Origin: Suillus spraguei
Lineage: Eukaryota > Basidiomycota > Agaricomycetes > Boletales > Suillaceae
Assembly (NCBI GenBank): GCA_016800925.1
Contig: JABCPU010000035.1
Location: 124,001-188,000, forward strand
Direction of reading: 5' to 3'
DNA length: 64,000 nucleotides
The position numbers were made by a program, and so were the translations under genes. The number at the start of each line of letters is the position of its first letter. Position 1 is the first letter of the stretch. This document shows, piece by piece, positions 46,491-56,374 of the stretch. Under the pieces are notes generated by a model. It did not search any database. It was not told where the DNA came from and saw nothing but the letters and a program-made list of their open reading frames with translations.

Positions 46491-47085
46491 GATGGGATAT
46501 GAACCACGCGCTATCCCTCACCTGATCCCCGACTCATCTGTCCCTGCAGCAGAAGATCAAGTACGATCCCTGCAGAAGATAAGAGAAGAAGCAATCGCCT
46601 GCCATAACATTGTGATGCAAACAATGGCTGAACGATCCCGAGGAGAAAAGTACACTCCATGGAAGATCGGAGATAAGGTCTGGCTATCTGCTGCTAATCT
46701 TAGACTTAAACTCCCATCGTGGAAACTTGCACCAAAATGATACGGACCTTTCCTGATCATCGATGTCTTATCGCCCATCACATTTACGCTCAAACTCCCT
46801 CCACAATGGAAAATTCATCCCACTTTCCATGCTTCCATCTTATCGTCCTATAGCGAAACAGATGTACACAGCCCGAACTTCCCCAAACCACCACCTGACA
46901 TTATTGAAGAAGAAGAAGAATACGAAGTAGAAGCAATTCTTTCTCACAAAGGAACTGGCAATCGCTGACGCTATCTTGTTTCCTGGAAAGGATATTCATT
47001 GGGAGATAACGAATGGCTCCCAGAAAAGAACTTGAAGAACTCTGCTGGAATCCTGAATGCTTATAAGAAGCAACATTCCATCTGA
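46491..47085 (+). pseudogene. G1 integrase C-terminus and chromodomain
   Basis: Continuation of G1 pol after the G2 insertion: MGYEPRAIPHLIPDSSVP, then KIGDKVWLSAANLRLKLPSW and a chromodomain (YEVEAILSHKG..RYLVSWKGYSLGDNEWLPEK). Stops at 46738 and 46967 replace Arg (CGA to TGA). Confidence 0.9.
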
Positions 47086-47140
47086 TTATCCTTCAGTCAA
47101 TCAAACCGCACAAGCACTTGATCAACTAAAGCCTTTCGAA

Positions 47141-48479
47141 ATGTCTTTTCCCACTGCATACATCACCCCAATCACTATTGCCAACAATGACTCTGATTCC
47201 GACGCAGAAAACTACAGAACCCTTGCCACTGAAATCGACAACACCTCCTATATTGAAGCTGCCCTTCTATGTGAAGGACATGCTCTCAAAATTGAGAGAA
47301 TCCTCACCGAAAGAGGTGCCTTCCCTGCTTTACTTCTTGTCAACATCATCCGCACCGCTGCCCTCATCGAAACTAACATCAATGAAACTAAAGAAATCAT
47401 GTATTGTCAATGTATCTTACATCTACAGAAACGCATTCATTCTTACGCTATGCTGTTGCTTCCCCGTTCTTTTAAGAGCGATGTTGAAGAAGCTATTCAC
47501 ATCATGGCTGAACGCCGGGCAGGTGTTGCTCGACCTCCCTCTCCGCAAAGAGATATGGATCCACTTCCAGTCCCTTCACCCCCTCCTTCGCGCATTTATT
47601 CTAATATCGATGCCTTTGCTGGCTTATATACTGCTGTCCAGGAGATTGGACAGCTCGCCAACGCAGTTGTCGAAACTATCCAGCAATCAGTCGCTGAAAC
47701 AAGAACAGCCAGAAATTTAGTCGAAGAAACTATCATTAATCTGCAGCAAACTCAAATGAACCTTGCTTCCCCACGAACTCCTTCCCCTGTTGAACGACCA
47801 ACTTCATCGCCCCCTGTTATAGTTTCCTACGATCACCCCGCATGGTTGTATGAACCTTGCATGGACGAACAGTGTGAAGCTGTGAAAATATTAGGAGTTC
47901 CTGTCGTTGAGTTGGTGGCACTCAGTCCTTGACTTCGCGACCTCCATATTCATCCTCCCATGTCCATCCCAGCATCATTTGGTCCAATGGACCCTGTTTC
48001 GCCAGTCTTAGTAAAAGACTTCGGCATAACATCCCCTTCCTCCTCTAATGAACTCCTCGCGGTTGCTGAACAAGCAACTACTCCTGACCTTCCAAAGTCA
48101 GCATACACTCTTACCACTGAACAGCAGGTGCAGCTCAGATGTGACAATGCCTTTGCTTTAAGTTGTATGGTGCGACGGAAGGGAAAGAAGTATGCCAGGT
48201 CCATTAGTCCCAAACCCATTATTTCGCCATCGCCATTATGCATGTCTACCTCCAACACTGATGAAAATATGAAATGTCGATTCTGTGGCATCATAGGACA
48301 TCGGCAAAAGAATTGCCCTGAATACCAATGTCAAATTTGTCTGCGACACGCCCCTACCCATCTATCTATCTACTGCCCTTAGCGTCTTGGAGATCCCCCG
48401 TTTACGCTTACTTGGAAGGACAACAGATTTTATGATGCACTTCGAAGGTGGGAACAGTATCTTATTAATTGTTGCTGAA
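47141..48479 (+). pseudogene. G1 third open frame, post-integrase, zinc-knuckle protein
   Basis: About 445 codons collinear with the G2 copy at 44509-45843. It is open for 264 codons (47141-47932), then TGA at 47930-47932 where G2 has CGA. The remainder has CRFCGIIGHRQKNC, CQICLRHAPTHLSIYC and the tail WEQYLIN. Retention of the same long frame, with matching zinc knuckles and few indels, in two separate insertions argues that it is a real gene of this family. Possible roles are nucleic-acid chaperone, second gag-like protein or regulator; none can be chosen from sequence. Confidence 0.82.
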
Positions 48480-48822
48480 GAAAGGCAGGTCGACGAGCGA
48501 GGACTATAGCAGAAGAAGAAGCGGCTTATATGCTAGGGGAAGTGCTGCTGATGAAGACATCGCTAACTATGACGACTATGATCCCATCTATGACGCCAAT
48601 AGCGATATATGAAAGTCGGTGACTTTCCGTGTAAAAAGGGGGTAATGTTACAGTCGCACGTACCCCTATTCATTCTCTCTTTGTCTCCTTTACTTGTATA
48701 TTACATAACGTGACTCTGACTCATATGCTCAACGCATCTGTACTATAGCTGCCTTCCTTCTTTGGATATGCACTTACGTTCCCATGTCTCTCTTGGTCCG
48801 TGCGCACATATTGACCTATTTA

Positions 48823-50490
48823 CAGTGGCTCAAAAAACTGTCTGCATGTTTTGACATTTTTCACTATCTATGATATTGTGTGAGAATGAACAAATTCCTC
48901 AAGGACATACTTATACCACATTGTAGTATGGCTTCAGGGCTTTTATTTGAGCCCTACACCGTGGGAATCGGCGGAGATATGGTGGAGATATAAGGCTTAT
49001 AAAATGATGACTCATGTGGACAGTTTTTTGAGTGTATATTAAAACTATATAAATCATTATTTATGACACCATAAAAATCATGCCACTATTATATAAATTA
49101 TAAAGTGGTGTCATTATGTTATTTTATGACTATATCTAACTATATAAACCAGAATATCTCATGTATCATAGTCATAATCACCATGAAAGCCATCTCCTCT
49201 GCTCAAAGAGATAATATCAATATCCTCTCTCTGTCTTATGCTGGCCTCTCTGCTCACCAAATTTCCTCTAGAACTGGAGTATGCAAGTCCACTGTGGCCA
49301 AGTTCATCAAAGAAAGCCACCCAGACAAGGAAAACTCTTGTGGAGGACGTCCATCCAAGCTTACCTCTACTGACAAAAGGGCTATTATCCAACATATCAC
49401 TACAGGAAAGGCTGATAATGCTGTCCAAGCCACCCATTATATCAATTCCACCATCACTACCCCTGTCTCTTCACAAACTGTTAGGAATGTTCTCAAGGCA
49501 GCTCATCTCAAGGCAGCTCATCTCAAGGCAGCTCATCTCAAGGCAGCTCATCTCAAGGCAGTAACAAAGAAGAAAAAGCCTCTTCTCTCCATCAAACATA
49601 GGCAGAGAAGACTAGCCTTTGCCTTAGCTCATCAACACTGGACTGTAGAGGACTGGAAGCGTGTTATATGGTCAGATGAGACCAAAATCAATAGGATTGG
49701 ATCAGATGGGAAGGTGTATGTATGGAAAAAGAAGGGAGATGGCCTAACAGACAGAGAGGTTAATGGGACTGTCAAGTTTGGAGGAGGTTCTTTAATGGTA
49801 TGGGGCTGTATGGGATGGAATGGTGTGGGAATGCTTGCTGAGGTTGAGGGGAAGATGAATGCTGAGCAGTATGTGGACATTTTAAATGACCACTTGCTGC
49901 CTAGCTTGGCAGAATCAGGGATTGATGAAGAAGATATCATTTTCCAACAGGATAATGATCCCAAGCACACATCCAGAAGAGCTAGGGAATGGTTTGAAGA
50001 ACATAACATCAATGTTCTTGACTGGCCAGCACAGTCTCCTGATGTCAATGTCATTGAACATCTCTGGGGAACACTCAAGAAAAAGCTTCAAGCCTATGAA
50101 AACCCCCCTAAAGGAGTATGGGAGCTTTGGGAGAGAGTAGCAGTGGAATGGGGGAAGATCACAGCTGAGGATTGCCAGAAATTAATTGAGAGTATGCCTA
50201 GAAGGATAGAGGCAGTAATTAAAGCCAAGGGAGGTCATACAAAATACTAGAATACCTGGTTATTACTGTAAAATACTTGAGTCAAAAAACTGTCCGCATG
50301 AGTCACCATTTTGTGAGCCTTGTATCTCCACCATATCTCCACCGATTCCCACGGTGTAGGGCTCAAATGAAAGCCCTGAAGCCATACTACAATGTGGTAT
50401 AAGCATGTTTTTGAGGCATTTGTTTGTTCTCACACAATATTATAGATAGTGAAAAATGCCAAAACATGCGGACAGTTTTTTGAGCCACTG
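48823..50490 (+). mobile_element. Tc1/mariner transposon with long TIRs, apparently intact
   Basis: 1668 bp, termini CAGTGGCTCAAAAAACTGTC, flanked by TA on both sides. The inverted repeats extend about 215 bp with some mismatches, and each contains a second copy of the terminal motif at its inner end (GGACAGTTTTTTGA at about 49019 and, inverted, about 50280). This gives an IR/DR-like layout. It encodes one full-length transposase. Confidence 0.92.
49183..50250 (+). CDS. Tc1-type DDE transposase
   Basis: 355 aa from the ATG at 49183 (an in-frame ATG exists at 49105, but the family's N-terminal helix-turn-helix starts near MKAISSAQRDNI). Order: bipartite HTH DNA-binding region (YAGLSAHQISSRTGVCKSTV, GRPSKLTSTDKR), linker with four tandem LKAAH units (identical 15-bp DNA repeats, 49495-49559), then the catalytic domain with WSDETKINRIG (first Asp), GGGSLMVWGCM, QQDNDPKHTS (second Asp) and DWPAQSPDVNVIEHLWG (Glu). 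All three acidic residues and the whole frame are intact, so the element may be functional. Confidence 0.93.
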   Translation: MKAISSAQRDNINILSLSYAGLSAHQISSRTGVCKSTVAKFIKESHPDKENSCGGRPSKLTSTDKRAIIQHITTGKADNAVQATHYINSTITTPVSSQTVRNVLKAAHLKAAHLKAAHLKAAHLKAVTKKKKPLLSIKHRQRRLAFALAHQHWTVEDWKRVIWSDETKINRIGSDGKVYVWKKKGDGLTDREVNGTVKFGGGSLMVWGCMGWNGVGMLAEVEGKMNAEQYVDILNDHLLPSLAESGIDEEDIIFQQDNDPKHTSRRAREWFEEHNINVLDWPAQSPDVNVIEHLWGTLKKKLQAYENPPKGVWELWERVAVEWGKITAEDCQKLIESMPRRIEAVIKAKGGHTKY

Positions 50491-51173
50491 TAAGCACATT
50501 GTATTATGCTTGTATACTTTACTTTAATCTTACTGGGTTTTACCTGGAATATCCTTCGCTTAGGTCTCCAACCTAAGTCGTCTGAATCGTCTCTAAGTCT
50601 AAGCACTCCTTAGTCTTAGTCTCTATTCTGCAGATCGTCTTAGAGTTTTACTTGTATATTACATAATGTGACTCTGACTCATATGCTCAACGCATCTGTA
50701 CTATAGCTGCCTTCCTTCTTTGGATACGCACTTACATTCTCACGTCTCTCTTGGTCCGTGCGCACATATTGACCTATTTAAGCACATTGTATTACGCTTG
50801 TATACTTTACTTTAATCTTACTGGGTTTTACCTGGAATATCCTTCGCTTAGGTCTCCAACCTAAGTCGTCTGAATCGTCTCTAAGTCTAAGCACTCCTTA
50901 GTCTTAGTCTCTATTCTGCAGATCGTCTTAGAGTCGCAACTCTTTGACCGAATCCTTGATCCTACTCAGAACACTTCCTTGTAGTAGTCTTCATTCTCTT
51001 TTGAATGCAGTCGAACCTCCCAGCAGACCGGCTGTGTCTTATCACTGTCACTGGTGACGCCACCCCAGTTCGTAACAAAGTGCGAGTCGCAGGAAGTCGA
51101 CACCAATGACTCCACCTACAAAGACTACAGGAAGAGGGATGACGGAGTTATCTACTACAGCAAAGACTACTAG

Positions 51174-51892
51174 GGTTACTAGTACAAGCCCGAGAAACTT
51201 GACCGCAGATTCTACACAGAGTTATAGCTGTATATCTATCTTCAAGTTGATTTACTATGCCTAGCATCCCTGCAGCCTCATCTACAAGTTACTTCCCCTG
51301 TACATCTACATATCTTGATATCTGTATCTGATTGCTTGGTTTCTGACATGTTGACTCCATACCTATGTAATACAATCCCAGTTGTTTCACTCTGACTTGA
51401 ATATATAGACTCAGTTGTGTTCTTGTTATGCTATCACCTGGTGACATTGCATATTGCATTTTCCAACTCGCATATCGTCACCTCAAGTACTCAGTCAGTT
51501 CCTGTTTAAAATGAGAGACTATGTCAACTGCCAACTGGTTCTTATCTGAGGCATATCAAGGGACAACCATCTTCCCTTGAATGGTCTTACTGTGGGAGAC
51601 TACGTGTTTCTCGCATCCGAAGTAATAGCATGCAGCAATATATATATCGCGCATAGCTAGAAGAACAAAATGCAATGACGACAGGACCTGAGAAAGCCAT
51701 AAACCTAACCGAATTTTTGGGCGTCGTTCTTTGTCACTCACCACTGACCAGGACTACTACTTCTCATCAATGCAATTGATGCTATGACATCGCCTTGATG
51801 CTACTCAACCGCACCACAAGAGGAAGCAGCGACACATTCTCACTCGACGCGTAGTACTGCACGCAGTCCAGATGAAACTTGTACAAAAATTG
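51174..51892. other. 3' flank of P3, duplicated from the P2 locus
   Basis: No gene. Homologous to 7053-7690, with shared phrases at 'atatatatcgcgcat' and 'ctagaagaacaaaat'. It leads directly into the C-terminal end of GCP2 on the complement. Confidence 0.6.
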
Positions 51893-54440
51893 TCAGCAGG
51901 GAATGCGGTAATCGTGTGGATGGAATGACATCACCTTAAACCTAGAGAGAAACAACGTCAGAATCTCAAATACCGCATGCAGACGATGGGACGCTCACCA
52001 GTGGTTGAAGTTAGACTCGAATTTCTTCAGGAATTCCCAGCGTTTGTTCATCGCCTGGTCGCCATCGCCGCTCTCTGCTGCTGCGAGCGCTTGATTGGCG
52101 GACTTGGTGAAGGAGGAAGTGTACAGTGCGAACGTAGAGCACGTCACTATCATGCGGGAGTACGCCTTTAAGTGGGACGATTAGTACCCGTTTGTGTCCA
52201 AGGTTGCATACGTACCCTCAGCAGTTTAGCACTCGTTAACATGCATTCTTTCAGGCACGTGTCTAGAAAGTCTACATGATCCCTCAGAAGCTGGTCTACG
52301 GTAGTTACCTTAGCCAATTTTGCCTCCAGTGCCCGCCAGTTAGGTTCAAGGACCTCAAATGTCGTGAAAGCCAGTATCTGCTGAACGAAAGCGAGCATGC
52401 GAGCTCTCAGGAGCGCAACTCGTAGTCGCCACTGTTCGAACTCGGGATGGTTTGGCACGGGACGCCGCCAGGGGCTTGTCTTCTGTTCTATCCACATCGA
52501 CGCGAGCGATTGTTCTACATGCTTGAGATGTAAGAGAAACCGGAAGAGGAGCTGGTAACGCAAAATTGTTTTGCGAGAGATGACGAGTGAAAGCGGGAAT
52601 TTCACGTTGTAGTCGAGTGTAAGGGCATCAATGGCTTGTTTAGGATGAGCAAGGACGGTGGCGCGAAGGCTTGATGCACATACCTAACATGGGTTTCTTG
52701 TCGTCCTTCTCCCGGTCGCGATCCTTCTTTGCTTCTTCATCTGGTACGCCCTCGCCTTCCTCACCGCCAATCACCCCGCTTACGCTGATAACCTTGAGTA
52801 ACCATTCATACAATCCACTGCTCGCGATACTGACTCGCACATCTTCGCGGAACGCAGCATCTTCCCCTGTAAGTGCAAGGTCGAGCAGACTCTGTAGCTT
52901 AACGATACTGACACCTTTCGCGGGCTTCTTCAGCTCTGTGTGAGCAAGGTCTAGCAGGTGGGTGAGGAAGGATGAGGAAGCCAGGAAGAAATAACGCTTG
53001 AGAGAGCGGAGCCGAGGTATGAGCTGTTGATCTTGTAGCAGGAGACGTAAGAGAGTGCGGTTCGCGTGTGTATACGCGTCTTCGATAAATTTGTAAAGCC
53101 TGAAGATATCCATGAAAAAAACACGGGAACTCAACCCAATGAAGAAACATACTTTTCATCTTCCATGGATAGCGACTTCTGCGTTAAATCCTTTTGGCCG
53201 GCTTGCACCTCGATCCCGCATTCACGTATCACGTTGAGATATTTCCCTGCCAGTAAAAACTTGTGTTTCCAACCCTCAAGAAGGGGCGGTATACAAGCGC
53301 CACCCGGTAAACGACCTCCGGGAGTACGTGGCGGAGGAACGCCTGTATGCTGGCGCTTCGAGGAAAGGGTCGAACCATCACGAAGCTATCCACACATCAG
53401 TACATATACACTCCATTTTCTCAGACCTATAGCTTACCGTATATCGCCTCTCCCAATACTCGTCCGTGTAATCTACTTCCAAAATGCCCTTACTGATAAA
53501 CTTGCTCTCCTTGACACACAACTCCTCGTACGGGTCTTCGAGACGACCCGTAGTTGTCCATACTCGGAGCATCTCGACATATGGCACCCCCGCTGCCGTT
53601 AGAAGAGTGCCGTATACCTTGACTGCGGTGGGATCACCCGACATAGTTTGCATGCGCTCGTATATCACTGTTAGCACTTCCCCGCCCTTCACATTAATAG
53701 GTGCGTCTGATGTGCTCTTCTTCATGTCAGACAAAACGGCCTTCAACTTCGCACCGCCGAGCCCAAGTGCTTCATCTCGTGCTGCCTGCTCTGGATCAGA
53801 CTCAGAAGATGATAATGAAGAAGAGGCGTCGTCATCATCGGTGGTAGCCAGTTCGAGGACGAGCTGATAGATAAGGAATAGGGTATGTACTGTCGGGTGG
53901 ACATAGAACCATAATTTCTGTAGACTGAATTGCGGCGAGGTGTTGAATGCATGTTCGAGTTGAGAGAGGAGAGTTTGGTAGTCCTTTTAAGGGGTAAGTA
54001 AGACGACGCCTGAGCAGTGGGGGCAATTGACCTTGAGCATGTCCCTGATGGCAGCGCAGAGCGCATGATTGACAAGCCCAAAATCGAGGTGGCTGCGACT
54101 CTCGACAAAAGAGGATATAGCAGTATAGTAAGTGCCGAGGGGCACTATCCGTTCCGTTAGGTCTCGAACGGACGGATCTGTAAAATGTATGAGCGACAAC
54201 AATCTCCTCTAAGCTGTGAGATAACCTAAGGGGCAGGATACGACAAAACGTATTCCCTTGAGTGGGTCGTCATCTTCCGGCGAGTATTCAGGATGGTGGG
54301 AAATGTATGTTCCCTCAATGCCCTGTAGTGATCCAGGTGAGGACGAGGTTGAGCACAGAGCAGAAGCACGAGAACAACGAAGAAACAAATTGCTCAAGAG
54401 GTTAAGAAGGGACACCAAACATCCGGTCATTGTTGTAATT
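51893..54440 (-). CDS. Gamma-tubulin complex component 2 (GCP2/Spc97 family)
   Basis: Read on the complement. Exons seen include IEGTYISHHPEYSPEDDDPL (about 54270-54330), ERIVPLGTYYTAISSFVE (about 54110), a 48-bp intron after AAIRDMLK (54033-53986), SPQFSLQKLWFYVHP and an acidic linker, GGEVLTVIYERMQTMSGDPTA and KVYGTLLTAAGVPYVEMLRVW (53530-53690), FFMDIFRLYKFIED (about 53100), NVKFPLSLVISRKTILRYQL (about 52590), LEPNWRALEAKLAKVTTVDQ, and AMNKRWEFLKKFESNFNHW (about 52010). GCP2 helps build the gamma-tubulin ring complex for microtubule nucleation at the spindle pole. The last residues after NHWFKV (TGA at 51893-51895) differ from the family and the end is short; the first exons are not identified upstream of 54440. 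The gene may be N-terminally truncated. Confidence 0.8.
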
Positions 54441-54799
54441 GGAAGTTGAATATGAACTGAACCGAAGGAAAGGGAGTGGGTGGGTCAAAATTTGAGATGA
54501 ACAGCAAAGCAGAGGTAATGATCGAACATCTAACTGAAATAAAGTCGGATTTCCTGGCTAATAACAAAAAAAGGCCATCCACTTCGAGCATCAACGTACC
54601 ATCAGAACATAAAGGAGATCCTCTAAAATCAAAGCCTCTTGTATATCCACGGGAAGATTGTCCAATATATCCTCCTTTGCCTTCCCCTTTGTTTTAGGTA
54701 TTGAGGTATATGCGCCAACGCGCGAGTTCAATGGTGCGCGCACGAACGAGGTCTCAGCGATAAACGATGGCTCGTGGCCTACATGCCATCAACACTTAG

Positions 54800-55073
54800 T
54801 ATGCAACTCATCGAGACCGAGAACCACGTACTTTTTCCAAGGCCTTCTCGCGATGAGCATAAGTGAACATTCGCATCTTCGTAGATATCGTCGGTCGGTT
54901 GTCTGTTTCTGCGAACAGAAGCGATAGTGCCTGTGATCTGAATGGTCGATCGTCTGCATGTCATAATAACACATGACAGGCAAGGAGACTCGTACCTTGG
55001 TGTACTCTTTGGCAGACAGACCGAGGTTCTTCTTGCGACCTCCTGGACGCGTTCGTGGAGTGTAAGGGTCCAT
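54800..55073 (-). CDS. 5' part of an unknown gene
   Basis: Complement. Starts MDPYTPRTRPGGRKKNLGLS at 55073, with a GT..AG intron after the codons for AKEYTK (about 64 bp), then an exon reading ALSLLFAETDNRPTISTK followed by MRMFTYAHREKALEK and a possible donor. No family recognised. A broken copy of the second exon is at 8222-8292. It could be an upstream neighbour of GCP2 or a displaced N-terminal part of it. Confidence 0.35.
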
Positions 55074-55135
55074 GTTGATGGACAGCTATGCAAGTTGCAT
55101 ATTCAGACGCGCAAAAACGCGTAAATGATATCTAG

Positions 55136-55560
55136 TTACTGTTTTGGGGCTTTTGCCGCATTACGGCATCCTACCATAGGTAACTGGCCCGAAAATGATA
55201 ATGCTCTGAGTTTCAGACCATTATCATATGGTTTTGCCCACTGAATTTCATTGGAACTACTATCTACAGTGTATCCAGTTGTGCAGCGTTTGGTGTGCTT
55301 GCGAGAGAAAAAGAATGTTCCCGCTAGCCACTTTTCAGCACCTGTCTCCTCTATTGTTTCAGACCTTTCATCCTCTCCTCTACTGTAAACGCAACTGCAA
55401 ACTTTCCAACGCCAGCCATGCCATGCAGCCAAACTAGTTGATTCTTCTCTGCGTTGTTCAGGGTTCTGTAGATATATCTGAGGAGATCTATCCGAGTCCC
55501 TTCCAAACATTTTGGGTGGGTTGACGCTCACAGGAGTTATATTGAGCACCACTGACAGCG
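55136..55560 (-). pseudogene. NACHT-type NTPase fragment (STAND protein)
   Basis: On the complement, one frame gives QLVWLHGMAGVGKFAVAFTV, a Walker A P-loop in the context typical of basidiomycete NACHT proteins; the next frame gives KWLAGTFFFSRKHTKRCTT, the following conserved segment. The two lie in different frames, separated by a stop (MKGLKQ-stop), so the fragment is frameshifted. Nothing else of the roughly 1000-residue family is present. Confidence 0.6.
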
Positions 55561-56374
55561 ACGTCAGACGGCTTCCATCAAGAACTGTGAAAGAGCACGC
55601 AAGAGATAAGACAAAGAAATACTAACATTGATCGTCACTCATTGATGAAGGTTGTGATATCCGAGATGCAATGAACCAACTGAAAGCACCGGCCGTGTTA
55701 CAAGATACCGTTAAAAATAATCGAGGCAATAGTCATCTGGAGGGATGAGGTATGAGGACTTAAATGAAAACTTGTAGGTTGTGACTTGAAGAGTTACAAA
55801 ACTTAGTTGTAGAACAACTCGGCTGTCGATTGATGGCGAGAGTGTGATGCGCGATAAAAATATAATGGACGGATGGATGTTTTAATCTATTATGCTATAG
55901 AAAACCCGCTGGCGGCTGGATGTTGAATGCAGTTGAAGGCCCAGTAGGTGCTTGCCGTCCGGTGCTTGCAGAAAAACATGAACTTCGCTGCTGTTACAGT
56001 GACCGACACTACTGCACAGCTGGCACTAGTACAGATAACTGTTCAACGTTCCCTGACTTAACATAAGGTGACAAGATGCGAGTTGGAAAATGCACAATAT
56101 CACCAGGCGATAGCATAGCGACAAGAACACAGCTGGGTCTATATATTTGACTCGAGAAGTCAAAAAGAGTGAAACAACTGGGATTGTATTACAAAGGTAC
56201 GTGACATATCAGAAACAAAAAAATCAGATAAAGAGATAAAGATCTATATGTAGATGTACAGGGGAAAGTAACTTGTACATGAGGCTACGGGATGCTAGAC
56301 CCAGTGAATCAACTCCAAGATTCCAAGATATACAGCTATAACTCTGCGTAGAATCTGGAGTCAAGCTAGTAATC
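55561..56374. other. 3' flank of P5
   Basis: No gene. The half next to P5 (about 56050-56370) is conserved, inverted, with the 3' flanks of P2, P3 and P6 (for example 'gcgagttggaaaatgca' and 'tctatatatttga'). Confidence 0.55.

Larger units (their letters stand above)
31428..51077 (+). mobile_element. G1: Ty3/gypsy chromovirus (family A), with nested insertions
   Basis: LTRs are at 31428-31901 and 48646-51077 (the latter itself interrupted). Target-site duplication is AAGCG/AAGTG. The internal order is self-primer site, gag, protease, reverse transcriptase, RNase H, integrase, chromodomain, a third open frame, and the polypurine tract AAAAAGGGGGTAA at about 48633. G2 occupies 36405-46485 inside the integrase. 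Removing inserted elements leaves about 8 kb. The copy is inactive: the catalytic YMDD box is YMED, an integrase Asp is Asn, and several stops are present. Confidence 0.9.
48646..51077 (+). repeat. 3' LTR of G1, interrupted and partly duplicated
   Basis: Starts TGTTACAGTCGCACG after AAAAAGGGGGTAA. It is interrupted at 48823-50490 by a Tc1 element inserted at TA of the TATTTAAG box. It resumes at 50491 and runs to about 50645 (..cagatcgtcttagag). A second partial LTR copy then starts from an upstream point (tttacttgtatattac, 50646) and runs to the proper end CAGTTCGTAACA at 51077, so there is a tandem partial duplication. Confidence 0.88.
30932..51173 (+). pseudogene. P3: Kex2-repeat precursor split by a 19.65-kb retrotransposon nest
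   Basis: Exon 1 is 30932-31028 and the intron 31029-31084. Exon 2 begins at 31085 and is cut at 31427 by element G1. It resumes after a 5-bp duplication (AAGCG before, AAGTG after) at 51083 and ends at a TAG at 51171-51173. The two halves share one reading frame. Before the insertion the segments end in NYKNY, SYKSY and TYKDY; the distal piece has TYKDY and a tail with VIYYSKDY. Independent damage: a TAA stop in the signal peptide, where the other copies have Tyr (ATV-stop against ATA-Y), and four Kex2 sites changed from KR to KH (AAGCGT/C to AAGCAT/C). Nearest relative is P6, which shares the first repeats. Confidence 0.85.
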
